NCBI GenBank assembly: GCA_024516035.1
Contig: CM044961.1
Coordinates: forward strand, 12,499,800 to 12,563,799
Direction: 5' to 3'
DNA from: Bactericera cockerelli
Lineage: Eukaryota; Arthropoda; Insecta; Hemiptera; Triozidae
Length of the DNA: 64,000 nt
The position numbers were made by a program, and so were the translations under genes. Positions 30,261 to 42,273 of the stretch are shown in pieces. How positions within the stretch are numbered: position 1 is the first letter of the stretch; each line of letters opens with the position of its first letter. The notes under the pieces are model-generated. The model made no database searches and was not told where the DNA came from. It was given only the letters and a program-made list of their open reading frames with translations.

Positions 30261-31744
30261 GACGCCGATGACAAACACATAAAAAAGGAAATATTTCAAT
30301 AGCAATAAAAAAAAGAGTGCAGATAGTTAAAAAGAGTTTGTAAAGAACAATGAGAGAGTAGTGCCATAAAAATCAGAATGAAATAAATTGAATAAATCTT
30401 TTAAAATAGATCTCGAGATAAATGGAGAAAAAAGGAAAGAGGAAGACTCACATAGAGAAAGTTGGAGAATGAGAGAAAGAGGAAATAAATTAAAGGAGTA
30501 ATAAAAAAAGAGTGTGCTGACTGAAATACGAAGCAAGAAAGAGAAGAGAAGAGGAGACAAGAAAGAGAAGAGAATATAGTAACATGCACTGCTGACGTGT
30601 GAGATGAAAGCTAAAAGGCGCCCACCTAGGTAAACAGTGAATTTTTTATAAAGGTGTTTTTTATTAAATAAAAAACAAAAAATGTTTAGAGAATTATTTT
30701 AAAACAAGAAAGAAAAAAAAACTATAGTCGAAAATAGACCCTTATGAATAATTTCAACTGAAAATCACTATATACATATAATTCAGAGTTAAGAATAGAA
30801 CGTGTTGTTATTATAATTGCAGGAGTACCAGTGCCTATCTGCAGGACATAAATATCTAATGCCTTCAGCTTTATTTAGAAAAAATAGAGCTTTTCTTTCT
30901 ACAATATGTATAGTTTCCAGATACAACTTTTTTTTACAATTTATTGTTACAGAATTAAAAATTGTAGAAGTGTAACCTTTTCACAAAATTATAAGAAACT
31001 GTGATGGAAAAGGGGAATTTTGTATATTCCTACTCAGATTTTAGAATTAGCATATAAGAGATGTACAGGGAAACTGTGGACTAAAATCTAGATTTTGGGT
31101 ATTCTTTGTAATTAATGGCGAAATGTAAGTTCTGATTCAAACTTTTGGACACAATAATAATGTGGATAAATGGAAGAGCTGCATCAAAAGTACTAATAAA
31201 GCTACAAAAAAAAACATACCAAAAAAAAGCAATACTCAATCAATACACGAATGTATGTGGGAAAAAAGAAAGGAACGATAAAGTAGAAACGTCAAAGAAA
31301 AGGAAAAAAAGATTGCTAAAAATTAGGCAAATATAGCAAAAATTCGAAAATTATGAAGGGTAGGAAGAATGATGAAGAAGAAAAGAAGAAGAAGAAAAAA
31401 ATAAAGAGGAAGAAGAACAAGAAACTAGGAGTAAAAAGATTAGGAGATATGAGACAACCTAGCTAGTAATGACGTTTTCTGAGATTGTAATAACACCAAG
31501 ATATGAGGAAGAAAAATGAGGCTTCCTTTATCTACTAAACTAAGCCCAGGACGAGATTCAGGACTTCACCTGTGATTTTCTCTATGTTATATATTATACA
31601 TTATGTAACTACACAACATGGCCGATTTTATGATTTATGAGGCGTGGGTAATGAACCCATGAGATAATTATACGTCACGAGTTTTCCATAACTTCCTACA
31701 TGGATAAATTTCAACAAGGTAAATAACCTTCACAACAACTAAGT
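30261..31744. other. A/G-rich low-complexity DNA, no gene seen
   Basis: Purine-rich sequence with GAA/AAGAAG runs (31365-31430). No coding sequence is supported. Confidence 0.5.
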
Positions 31745-31884
31745 TATCATATTTGTGTTAATAATTTTTGTGATATCTTAGAAGTCAAACCCGCTTTACA
31801 AGATCTACGCTGAATCCAGGACTTGAACCACCGACCTCCAGGTTACAAGTCCGCCGCCTTATCGATCATGCTACTGAGGTCGGT
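31745..31884 (-). mobile_element. SINE family 1
   Basis: Reverse copy: left AGTTATCATATTTGTGTTAA, B box (reverse) GACTTGAACC, right end GCTACTGAGGTCGG. Confidence 0.85.
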
Positions 31885-32061
31885 TCACTTACACTACTAC
31901 CTTACTTTGCTCTACGTGTCCATGTATGATGTCATGGTGTTGGAAGGATTAATATGAACCTTTTGGACACCCAGAACCTTTGTTCTGCGTCATATTACAC
32001 AATACACATGTACGAAAAATTTCAGGACAATTTCGATTTTCTAAAAGAAACAGCCAGACTA

Positions 32062-32455
32062 CTGGTCGCAGTCTGGCTGGTGGACTATAAACAGGGACTA
32101 TACCAGTAGTCTGGCTGGGGGACTATAAACAGGGAGTAGACCAGCAGTCTGGCTGGGAGACTATAAACAGGGACTAGACCAGTAATCTGGCTGGGAGACA
32201 ATAAACATTGATTAGACCAGTAGTCTGGCTGGGGGACTATAAACAGGGAGTAGACCAGCAGTCTTCTTGGGGGGGACTATAAACAGGGAGTAAACCAGCA
32301 GTCTGGCTGGGGGCCTATAAACAGGGAGTAGACCAACAGTCTGGCTGGGGGACTATAAACAGGGAGTAGACCAGCAGTCTGGCTGGGGGACTATAAACAG
32401 GGAGTAGACCAGCAGTCTGGCTGGGGGACTATAAACAGGGAGTAGACCAGTATTG
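32062..32455. repeat. 38-bp minisatellite, about 10-11 copies
   Basis: Unit contains CAGTCTGGCTGGGGGACTAT and AAACAGGGAGTAGACCAG, with minor length variation. Confidence 0.92.
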
Positions 32456-33177
32456 ACTTGGTTCTGGGGGCCGTTGTCAATTATTAGCCTCCTTGTAAAG
32501 ACAGTGTTGTAGAAGTGCTGAGTCATTCCTCCACTGTCTGGCTACCATCGTTCACGATGACGCCACCCTATGATGATGATTACAAATTTACAAACTATCC
32601 AATACGGCAACCGTTATAACACTTATAACCTTCAAAAGCCTGTAAGATGAAAAACTAATATTAGTCGTTGTTGGGATTTCCTCTGTGTTTAAACTAACCA
32701 AAATGGCCGACGGGACAGGTTTAAGGCATGACGAGTTCTCCATGACTTGTTAGTAGGTGTATTTTTTCCACGATGACGCCAGCCTAGGATGATGATGAAA
32801 AGAAAAAGGCTCGACAGTATTCCAGCCACACCGGCCCTGGCAACAGCACACTCAGCAACACGAACATAAAACAGAACACACATAAAACAAGCGTCCTGGC
32901 AGATTTACAAGCGCGTTTCTTTCACTTTGAACAATCATAAATATTATTCCTGCTCATCCCATGAGCGGATTTGTGATTGTGTGAGTGATACTACTGGGTC
33001 GTAGAAACAATATAATATACCTCCTTTGCCTTTATCCCATATTAGCTTATGTTGCTTTTGGGGTCGGCATTGTTCAACCTCATGGGTGAGGTTGGTAGGG
33101 TGGAGCACGTTTTTTTTTATGGCTGGATGCCCTTCCTAACGCCAACGTCACAACAGAAACAATAGTTCTGTTAGTAT

Positions 33178-33323
33178 ACCGACCTCAGTAGCTTGATCGA
33201 TAAGACAGCGGACTTGTAATCTGGAGGTTGGTGGTTCAAGTCCCGATTTCAGCCTGGATTTAGTAAAGTGAGTTTGAGTAGTTGTGGTATCTCGAAAGTG
33301 ATTGACACAAATATGATAACTTA
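33178..33323 (+). mobile_element. SINE family 1
   Basis: ACCGACCTCAGTAGCTTGAT head, B box GGTTCAAGTCC, body to ACACAAATATGATAAC. Confidence 0.85.
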
Positions 33324-34558
33324 GTTCTGTTAATAAAATAAAACAAACAAAAAACGGGAGAGAAAAAATCATATCAAAAGTGTAAAACTAATTCCATAAT
33401 ATGGACCGCCCGCCATCAAGTCTACCCTGACTAAAACTGGCGGGTCCTCTCCATTAAAGCACTTTAACATGTTAGATTAGAATTATTTATCAATTCATAG
33501 GTCCCTATTATGAAACAGGATTACAATATCTAATCGTGTTTTGCCCTGAAGTAGACGGCCAGAACGAGGACCCTGGCCTTTACCCTACAGCCCTACACCC
33601 TCGACCCCAGACCCTGGTACCTACAGCTTGATATAGACAATTTTCGGGACTCCGTTGTGGCCGCTTACATTATTTTAATAGGATAGTTAGACTATGTTAC
33701 GAGGTCCTGGCTCTACCCCAGGGTCCAGGGTACACACTACACAGGCCTTCGTTGTGTCCGCGCACTAACACACCTTCTTGTGGGAATTCCAACCAATCCG
33801 AGCGCATTTATATCAGCTGTTAGTAGGATGAACAAATCCTAGTTATTTAATCCTGTTTCATAATTCGACCCATATTATTCTTTTATTCCTTTTAAAGTAA
33901 TGTACATTATAATATAGTAATGTACATAGATTTTGTAATATACATATAATATAGTAATGTACATAGATAACTATAAAAAAATTTAAGCTATGCCACCCTG
34001 TAGATTTCCGTTCTGTATCATGTGTATTGCTGTGGAGTAGATAAACCCAGGGGGATACCTGCTCACTTTCATTAGTTCTATAGTCATAGTACTCTCTGTA
34101 TGGTAGGTTCGATTACCGACCGAGGCAATTTTTTTTGACAAACTGTTTGTTTGATACCGAATTTTACTTGTGTGAGAACTATTTCCATTCTCATACCACA
34201 GATTATAATTTAAAAAAAAATATTATATTGCATGAATACTTGCAAAATCAGGCTCTTTGTAAAGTTCCTAGGCTGAAATTGAAAACTTAAGTGTGAAAGT
34301 TTACAATTAGCATTGCCTACAATATTGGCGTCCTTCGCTATGATCGTTAAGTTATCAAAGGTATTTTTCAAGTCAATCAAATGAAAGTAATTTTTCAATT
34401 TTCTCATTTGAAGGTTCCTTGAAGTTTAATTTGATCTCTTTAAATTGTTAAAAAAAAACTTCAACTCAAAAGATTTTAAATCTGGTGATCTTTTGAAACA
34501 GGGGAAGTTTTTCCAACTTCTTTTAGAATAAAGTTTGAAAGAGTCAAATGTAGCAAAT

Positions 34559-34601
<43 letters not shown>

Positions 34602-34652
34602 GAAAAAAGGCCAAAACGGAGAAAGCTGAACTGCTGAAGTGAGAGAAAGAAA

Positions 34653-34688
<36 letters not shown>

Positions 34689-35083
34689 TTCTTTTCATTT
34701 AGCGTTGGTGTGCTGACATTTGAAAAGAGTTAAGTAGACTGACATTTTGCTTGGAATGATATTTAAATATTTTTAGGTCAAAAACTATGATAATAAGAAT
34801 AATAATAATAGTTCCTTACGTCACAGGGATGAGTTGCCTGATGAAAGAGATGATAACCTTTGAGGATGACATTCTTCTAGCTGAAACCTTTACCTCTCAC
34901 TCACTCACTCACTCACTTATCTTACTCTCCTTCACTTTGCACTTTACGCTTTAAAATTATTCTAAAGTTTACATTTTTGATTCTCTCCTTCCCTTCTTTT
35001 TACAGTCTCTAAGGAAAGCGCCACAAAATACGTGCATAATGGAATATTAATGTTTATAAAATAGTCACATATTTAACAATAAA
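33324..35083. other. non-coding AT-rich DNA with GA microsatellites
   Basis: No gene seen. 33895-33970 has short repeats of AGTAATGTACATAGA. CTCACT repeats occur at 34895-34916. Confidence 0.45.
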
Positions 35084-35355
35084 TTCAACTATGGAATTTT
35101 TCAATTCTAAAGGACCATATAGTAGCAATGTCGAATCAAACCTTTTTTAATATCAAATCAAATACATCTCTCATTATGCGTTGAAGATGTTTATTTTTGA
35201 ATTATAAATACATGGAAACTTTAAAAAAAAAAATCAAATCTATATCTTTATATTTGAGTACATTTAGCCCAATAAATTGGTTGAATATCACATATATAAA
35301 TTGTAGTGATGGAAATTGGGCTAAATGTAAATGTACGAAAATATATAGATTTGAC
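35084..35355. mobile_element. deleted relative of the 430-bp retrozyme unit
   Basis: Shares the left end (TTCAAC..ATGGAATTTTTCAA, CTAAAGGACCATATAGTAGC) and right end (ATTGGGCTAAATGTAA..TATATAGATTTGA) of the array at 14086-17285 but lacks the tRNA-like head and hammerhead. Inner inverted arms TACATTTAGCCCAAT / ATTGGGCTAAATGTA. Flanked by an imperfect duplication around ATATTTAACAAT. Confidence 0.8.
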
Positions 35356-35696
35356 ATATATTTAACAATTAAAAAAGTCAGATATTGATACAGTGAGAGA
35401 ACTAATAAAACATCCTTTACTGGAAGCTTTCCACTGTCGCCACTGAGGAGAGTTAATTCCTAAACCCTATACTATCTCCTAACTTTTCAGTCTTGTTATT
35501 ATGTGGTCATTGTGGTTACATATGTATACTATGTGGAACAAAGAAACAGAACTCAAGAAGAAAGAGAGCGAAAATATAGAGAAAAAGACAGAGAGAAAGA
35601 GAGAGAGAAAAAGGAATACAATGTTGAAGAAAGGAAAGGAACTCAAAAAGAGAGAAAAATTAAGAGAGAGAGAAAATATAGAGGAAAAGACAGAGA

Positions 35697-35840
<144 letters not shown>

Positions 35841-36450
35841 CAGAAAGGAGAAAGGAAAGTAAGAGGAAGAGAGAGAGAAGGAAAATAAAAGGGACAGAGA
35901 GAGAGAGAGAGAGAGCGAAAGTAAGAATAAGATGAGAGAGAGAGAAGAAGTTGGAAAATGAAACTAACAGGAATAGAGAAAGAGAGAGATGCACAAATGC
36001 CTTCAAGTCAGAAACAAGGAAACTAACAAACTGGAAGATGAGAGAAAGAGATAGCAGTAATGGGAGATAAAGTTCCTAACTAGAGGAGGAGGAGGAGGAG
36101 AAGGAAGAGGAGGAGAGATACAAGGTACATGGCATGATGATGACATGAAGATAAGAAAAATATAGTAACATATTCTTTAAGTACGAGTATACATTGTACT
36201 ACAAAGGTCGTACATAGGTATAGACATCCATTGCATGTACAGACTCTGAGGGTTAGGTGGTAGAAAATGCTTTCAGTATTAACCTTACATGGTGGCTAAC
36301 TTCCATTAAAGAGTGTTATTATTATTACAGAACAAAAAACAAATCTTCGCTGCTTGGGATAGAACCCAGGTCACTACTCTACTCGGCCACATGAGTACTA
36401 ATAATCAGGTTAAAAAAATGTTGACGAAAAAATACTAATGTTTAAAAAAA

Positions 36451-36555
36451 AGTTCTCATATTTGTGTTAATCACTTTCATGATATCACAACTACTCAAAC
36501 TCGCTTTACTATACTAAATCTACTCTGAAACCGGGACTTGAATCACCAACCTCCT
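36451..36555 (-). mobile_element. SINE family 1, left piece split by BEL insertion
   Basis: Reverse SINE from AGTTCTCATATTTGTGTTAA to CCAACCTCCT, interrupted at the BEL element. The remainder is at 42984-43032. Confidence 0.9.
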
Positions 36556-36850
36556 TGTTGCGTTACGACGGCAATCTTAAAATAATTTTTAGATTGTGTA
36601 TGGGGGTCTTATTCTTTTTCCCGCCCGTATTTTAGGATGTATCAAAGCTATAGTCGATTCTGATTGGTCGGGAAGTTTTTCTAGAGTTCTTGGTGGGAAA
36701 TGTGGAAATATAGTTAGAATGTTAGTTTTTCCAGTAGATTTCAAGATTAAGATAGCTTTTCCTTTTGTATGAACTCTGTAATGTGTGTAAATAAAGAATA
36801 TTCTCATTAATGTGTAAATAGAAATCATCTGCGTTCGTGATTTTCCATCA
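36556..36850 (+). repeat. BEL/Pao 5' LTR
   Basis: 295 bp, TG...CA ends. Contains AATAAAG near its 3' part, a likely polyadenylation signal. Appears identical to the right LTR. Confidence 0.95.
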
Positions 36851-36870
36851 TTTGGCGACCGTGACAGGAC
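36851..36870 (+). other. primer-binding site of the BEL/Pao element
   Basis: TGGCGACCGTGACAGGA directly behind the 5' LTR, a form commonly seen in BEL/Pao elements and presumed complementary to a tRNA 3' end. The tRNA is not identified. Confidence 0.7.
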
Positions 36871-36960
36871 CTGGCATGACAAACTAAAGTACCAGTTTGG
36901 CATGCAGGAAATCTCAACACCAGTTACTGTATTACTGTAAGTACTTAGGACAGCACTATT

Positions 36961-39900
36961 ATGACTGAATTAAGCAATTTAAGAAGGCAGAGAGGATATC
37001 TCAGAACATCTTTAACTAAAACACAGAAGAAGATTGAACTAGAAACAGACACTAGCATACTGTCTGGGCTGATAGAATGTATGAGGGCCAGGTATGAAGA
37101 GCTGACCATAAAGGATAATGATATCCTAAATCTGTTGTCAAAAGATAAAGATGTGTCTGAGATTGAACTTGAAACAGAGCAGGAAGATGTCGACAGATTT
37201 ACCACCATGTTCTACCAATGTAGAAATCTGGTTGAGAGTAAGATTCAGAGTAGTCAGACAGTACATACACCAGATGATCAAAATGGTAGTTTTGTATCAG
37301 CTAATGGAAGTAATATAGCTCAGTATCAGTGCAAACTTCCAATATTGAAGCTGAAAGAGTTTAGTGGTAATTTGAAAGATTGGCTTCCTTTCTGGTCTCA
37401 ATTTGAAAAAATTGATAGTGACCCCAAGTTGAGCCCTAGTGATAAATTAGGCTACCTCACTATGTGTATGTCAGCAGGACCAGCTAAAGAATTAGTGAAT
37501 AGCTATCCAGCTACTGCAGCCATGTACCCAGAAGTGATTATAGCCCTCAAGGCTAGGTACGGTAGGCCTGATTTACTGACAGAGTTTTACATCAGAGAGC
37601 TGCTAAAACTAGTTATTCAAAACGCAAAAGCCAAGTTACCAGTAGTAGAGTTATATGACAAATTACAATGTCATTTGAGAAATTTAGACACACTTGGTGT
37701 GACCTCTGAGAACTGTGCTTCAATACTTATGCCACTAGTTTCATCCTGTCTACCGGAAGAATTATTGCAGATTTGGGAAAGAAGGAGTGTTTCTTCAGTG
37801 TCAGCCGCTCAACCTACATCCAAGGACTACCTGGACAATTTGATGGCATTCCTGAGATCTGAAGTGGAAGGCGTACAGAAATTGGAGCTAGCTAGATCCG
37901 GTTTTGGTTTGATGGAACCCCAGCGTACTACCCCAGCCAAGACTATGTATAGGAGACAAGACAGACATAGTGAGTCCGTACCAACTGCCACAGGTTTAAT
38001 AAATACCTCTAATAAAAGTAAGCATTCATGTTTATTTTGTTCTAGTGAATCTCACAAAGCACAAGACTGTAATAAAGCCAAAAGTATGTCTTTGACTGAA
38101 CGTCAAAACTGTGTAAAAAATAATCATGCTTGTTTTGGTTGTTTAAAATTAGGACACATTGTTTCTCGTTGCCAGAGTAAACCAAAATGTTCAATATGTA
38201 AGAAGGGTCATTTTGAATTGCTATGCAACAATAGTAGCGCTGTAGATAGTACTGGCCACAACAATTGTAGCAGTTTAACAGCGTCAGTTGGTCAATGCAG
38301 TGTCCTGATGCAAACATTGTTGGTCAATATTGTAGGACCTCAGGGGCGTACTAGAAAAGCAAGAGCTCTCATTGACACAGGCTCACAACGCTCATATTTA
38401 TTGTCTAGCACTGCTAAAGAAATTGATTATTTGCCAGTACGTACAGAAACCGTACAACATGCATTGTTTGGTGGTGATATTTCTAATGCTGTGGAACACA
38501 AAGTGTACAAACTACATTTATCTTATAATAATTACAGATGTGATTTTGATGTATTAGATCAAGAAAAGATCTGTAGCACCATCCCGACAGTTCCCAAAGG
38601 CCCCTGGTTCACTGAGCTCAAGAAGAGAGGAATTGTTATTGAAGATACTGGATCCTGCCATGATATCGAAATCCTCATTGGCTCAGATGTGGCTGGGAGA
38701 CTGTATACCGGAGAGATGGTTGAACTGGAGTCCACGTTAGTAGCTATGAAAACTCACCTTGGATGGACATTATCTGGTAAGGTACCAGGGATAACTAAAG
38801 ATAAGCAGAATTTAGCTATGTTGGTTACCTCACTGTTGATTAAAGATGGTAACATTTCAGATTTATGGTCACTAGATGTGTTGGGAATAACTGATCCTAC
38901 TGAAAGAACCTTAAAATCTGACATTGATAAAGCTACCAAAGACCACTTTATTTCAACAGTGAAAGTTAATAAAGAAGGTAGATTTGAAGTTCGTTTACCT
39001 TTTGTCAGTAATCATCCCCCACTATCAGAAAATTATCAATCGGCTCAGAAGAGATTACAATCGACAATTAAGAGGCTGAAGAATGATAGGTACCTGGATG
39101 AGTATCAAAAGGTGTTGAAAGGGTGGGAGAAAATTGGCATTGTGGAGGAAGTGCCTACCTCAGAGCTAGAGAACTCTGCTTGCTATTTACCACATAGACA
39201 TGTAATAAAATTGGGATCCACCACACCAGTGCGACCAGTGTTTGATGCCTCAGCAAAGGAATTTGGTAAACATAGTTTGAATGATTGTCTTGAAACTGGA
39301 CCCAACTTGATAGAAAAAATACCAACTTGCTTGGCTCGGTTTAGAGAAAGACAAATTGGTGTTTCAAGTGATATTGCTAAAGCCTTTCTACAAATAAGTG
39401 TCTCTCAAAATGATAGAGATTTTTTGAGATTCTTATGGAAAGATGAAAATGACCAGTTAAAAATATACAGGCACTGTAGAGTAGTGTTTGGTGTTTCCCC
39501 ATCACCATTTCTATTGGAGTCATGCATAAGTTTACACTTAGAGAGTACTTTAGAACTATGTGAGGAAGGTAAACTTAATTGGCCTATCCCTGTAGTTAAG
39601 CAACTACAAAGCAGTTTCTATGTCGATAACTGTTTGGTAAGCCTGGATAATAAAGAACAAGTTGAAGAGTTCATTGCAGTTGCTTCTTCAATCATGATGG
39701 AACGGCAGTTCGACCTGAGAGGGTGGGAGCTAAGTGGTGAATATTCATCCAAACCTACCAATGTATTAGGACTGCTATGGCATAAAGAAGAAGATACTCT
39801 TTCTATCAGTAATGAGAGTTTATTAAAAATGGACTTGGAGAAAATAACTAAAAAGGTTATGTTGAGTGCTGCTCACCATATTTTTGATCCAATTGGAATA

Positions 39901-42273
39901 GTAAGCGGTTATGTTTTGTTACCAAAACTGCTACTACAAGAGACATGGAAAAAGGGACTGACTTGGACAGAAGAAGTACATGAAGACACAAGAAATAAAT
40001 TTTTGCAATGGATTGCTGAAGTACCTCTCCTCCCTCAAGTCAAAATCCCTCGATGGGTGTTTGGTGCGAAAACTAACAAGGATAAGTTGACATTGCATGT
40101 TTTCTCGGATGCTTCAAAATTGGCGTATGCTGCTGTAGTGTTCATAAGACTTGAGCATACAGACAAAGTGACAGTGCAATTATTATCATCTAAAGCAAGA
40201 GTTACACCCACAACCAAGACAAAGGGAGGAATGACTATTCCAAGACTAGAATTATTAGCAGCATCCATTGCCACTAGACTATACAAAACTGTAGTAGAAG
40301 ATTTCAAGCTATCTGGAGTTGAAACTATTTTTTGGACAGATGCAACTACTGTTCTTGCATGGATTAAGCAAAATGAGCCATGGAACGCATTTGTGATGAA
40401 CAGGATAAGTGAAATAAGGATGTTGTCTGAAGGTTGTGAGTGGCGCCATGTTCCTGGTGAGCTGAATCCAGCCGATATTCCATCACGAGGTTGCACTTTG
40501 AAAAAATTGATTAAACTTAGATGGTGGGAGGGTCCAGATTGGTTGAAAGATGCTCCAGAATATTGGCCACAAACAGATTTGAAATTTGATGAAACCGAGA
40601 TCAATAGAGAGAAAAGGAAAACCATTGTATCTTCCATGGTAGCTTCCCTAATAGATACCTCAACTAATATATCATCAGATTGGTATTACAAGAAATTCTC
40701 CCAATATAAGAAGATTGTCCGCACCATTGCATGGATACTACGTTTTAAGAACAATGCTCAAAAACACAAAGGGAATCTAATACAAGGTGAGATAACTTCT
40801 TCAGAGTATACTAAAGCTGAAAATAAAGTCCTGATGCTTGTACAGAAAGAAAGTTTTTGTGGAGTTACCGATCCAAAACTTTCAAGCTTGCTACCCTCTC
40901 TTGATGACAGCGGTTTAATAAGATTGAAAACTAAAGTGTCTAACCTAAAAGACACAAGAGATTTTTGTTACCCAATTGTGTTACCTTGTGCAGATCATCC
41001 TGTTGTGAACAGAATAATCACTGATGAACACAATTCAAATTGTCATGCAGGAACTCAAATCCTAATGTCAATTCTCAGGAGAAAATATTGGATACTTGGA
41101 GGTAGGAAGACCATAAGGAAGGTGTTAAATTCCTGCATTATATGTAAAAGATACACAGTGAAACCGCTTGAAGCTGCCCCTATACCTTTACCTGAGAATC
41201 GTGTCAGGGACGCTAAGGTATTTGAAATCACTGGAATAGACCTAGCAGGTCCATTAATGATCAAAGGAGATAATGGTTCTATGAAGAAAGTTTGGGTATG
41301 CATATTCACATGTGCTGTATATCGAGCTATACAGCTGGATGTAGTATCTTCCTTATCAACAGATAGCTTCTTACAAGCATTCAGAAGATTTTGTAGTCGA
41401 AACGGAAGACCTAATACTGTATACAGTGATAATGGAACCAACTTTGTGGGATTTGATTCAGCATGCCACAAATTAAATTGGAAAACCATAACACAGTATT
41501 CTTCAGCAAAGAAGATTCATTGGATATTCAATCCTCCATCTGCACCATGGTGGGGAGGTTGGTGGGAAAGACTGATTGGAATCTTGAAAAAATTACTGCG
41601 TCGTGTTCTTGGACGTTCAACTGTGGATTATGAAGAATTGCAAACATTACTCTGTGACTGTCAAGCTGTTATTAATAACCGACCTTTGACATATATGGCT
41701 GATAGTGACCATGAACTAGCTGTCATTACTCCAGGAATGTTTATTCATGATATAGAAGAAATCGGGTTTCCTGAGTATGAATTAATTGAAACAAAGGACT
41801 TGAAACGACGAATAAAATATAGAAATGAACTCAGAAAACAGTTGCGTGAGAGATTCAAGTCAGAATATCTAGGACAACTGAAATTCTCACCCAAGATAAA
41901 AAAAGAGCATAACTTAAAAATAGGAGATGTAGTTCTCTTAGGTGATGATAACTCCAAACGTCTCAATTGGCCTGTTGGACAAGTGATAGAACTTATTCAT
42001 GGAAAGGATGGCTGTGTAAGAGTTGTACGAGTCAAGACAACAAATGGTATGCTGACAAGACCAGTACAACGCATCTACCCCTTGGAGACAATAGAACCCC
42101 AATGTCAAACTGTCAATGTCAAACCTTCAACATCAGTGACAGTTGAACCTGATCAAAACGAGCTGCCATCTGTTATACCAAGTGATGATGGCAAAAAGTC
42201 AAGACTCACTGCTCCTCCAGTAACAAAGAACAGACGTGGAAGACGTATTAGAAAACCATCAAGATATCATTGA
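36961..42273 (+). CDS. BEL/Pao gag-pol polyprotein, 1770 residues
   Basis: Gag: DUF1759-like region about residues 125-290 (LKEFSGNLKDWLPFWSQFEK) and CCHC-type knuckles near 360-420 (CFGCLKLGHIVSRC). Protease: A17/DUF1758-type with ALIDTGSQ near 470. Reverse transcriptase about 740-900: PVRPVFDAS, SDIAKAFLQ and YVDN as the catalytic box (BEL form of YxDD). RNase H near 1045-1170 (VFSDASK, FWTDATTVLAWI). Integrase: H-H-C-C zinc site near 1350-1395 (HNSNCHAG, CIICKRY), D-D-E core near 1427, 1489 and 1536 (GIDLAGP, YSDNGTNF, WWERLIG). C-terminal DUF5641 near 1645-1745 (IGDVVLLGDDN, WPVGQV). Copies the element's RNA into DNA and integrates it. All key residues are present and there is no stop, so it may be autonomous. 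The start ATG lies 110 bp after the LTR. Confidence 0.97.
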   Translation: MTELSNLRRQRGYLRTSLTKTQKKIELETDTSILSGLIECMRARYEELTIKDNDILNLLSKDKDVSEIELETEQEDVDRFTTMFYQCRNLVESKIQSSQTVHTPDDQNGSFVSANGSNIAQYQCKLPILKLKEFSGNLKDWLPFWSQFEKIDSDPKLSPSDKLGYLTMCMSAGPAKELVNSYPATAAMYPEVIIALKARYGRPDLLTEFYIRELLKLVIQNAKAKLPVVELYDKLQCHLRNLDTLGVTSENCASILMPLVSSCLPEELLQIWERRSVSSVSAAQPTSKDYLDNLMAFLRSEVEGVQKLELARSGFGLMEPQRTTPAKTMYRRQDRHSESVPTATGLINTSNKSKHSCLFCSSESHKAQDCNKAKSMSLTERQNCVKNNHACFGCLKLGHIVSRCQSKPKCSICKKGHFELLCNNSSAVDSTGHNNCSSLTASVGQCSVLMQTLLVNIVGPQGRTRKARALIDTGSQRSYLLSSTAKEIDYLPVRTETVQHALFGGDISNAVEHKVYKLHLSYNNYRCDFDVLDQEKICSTIPTVPKGPWFTELKKRGIVIEDTGSCHDIEILIGSDVAGRLYTGEMVELESTLVAMKTHLGWTLSGKVPGITKDKQNLAMLVTSLLIKDGNISDLWSLDVLGITDPTERTLKSDIDKATKDHFISTVKVNKEGRFEVRLPFVSNHPPLSENYQSAQKRLQSTIKRLKNDRYLDEYQKVLKGWEKIGIVEEVPTSELENSACYLPHRHVIKLGSTTPVRPVFDASAKEFGKHSLNDCLETGPNLIEKIPTCLARFRERQIGVSSDIAKAFLQISVSQNDRDFLRFLWKDENDQLKIYRHCRVVFGVSPSPFLLESCISLHLESTLELCEEGKLNWPIPVVKQLQSSFYVDNCLVSLDNKEQVEEFIAVASSIMMERQFDLRGWELSGEYSSKPTNVLGLLWHKEEDTLSISNESLLKMDLEKITKKVMLSAAHHIFDPIGIVSGYVLLPKLLLQETWKKGLTWTEEVHEDTRNKFLQWIAEVPLLPQVKIPRWVFGAKTNKDKLTLHVFSDASKLAYAAVVFIRLEHTDKVTVQLLSSKARVTPTTKTKGGMTIPRLELLAASIATRLYKTVVEDFKLSGVETIFWTDATTVLAWIKQNEPWNAFVMNRISEIRMLSEGCEWRHVPGELNPADIPSRGCTLKKLIKLRWWEGPDWLKDAPEYWPQTDLKFDETEINREKRKTIVSSMVASLIDTSTNISSDWYYKKFSQYKKIVRTIAWILRFKNNAQKHKGNLIQGEITSSEYTKAENKVLMLVQKESFCGVTDPKLSSLLPSLDDSGLIRLKTKVSNLKDTRDFCYPIVLPCADHPVVNRIITDEHNSNCHAGTQILMSILRRKYWILGGRKTIRKVLNSCIICKRYTVKPLEAAPIPLPENRVRDAKVFEITGIDLAGPLMIKGDNGSMKKVWVCIFTCAVYRAIQLDVVSSLSTDSFLQAFRRFCSRNGRPNTVYSDNGTNFVGFDSACHKLNWKTITQYSSAKKIHWIFNPPSAPWWGGWWERLIGILKKLLRRVLGRSTVDYEELQTLLCDCQAVINNRPLTYMADSDHELAVITPGMFIHDIEEIGFPEYELIETKDLKRRIKYRNELRKQLRERFKSEYLGQLKFSPKIKKEHNLKIGDVVLLGDDNSKRLNWPVGQVIELIHGKDGCVRVVRVKTTNGMLTRPVQRIYPLETIEPQCQTVNVKPSTSVTVEPDQNELPSVIPSDDGKKSRLTAPPVTKNRRGRRIRKPSRYH

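Noticed and set aside
32689..32883. Possible 5' exon of the GATA gene with ATGGCCGACGGGACAGG
   Set aside because: That ATG is on the + strand, opposite to the gene, and no splice site fits.
34800..34850. CTGATGA-type hammerhead elsewhere (also 4076 and 60769)
   Set aside because: These sites lack the stem II and GAAA parts.
36589..36903. Antisense 104-codon frame in the LTR
   Set aside because: Reverse reading of the LTR, repeated in the other LTR; no evidence of expression.
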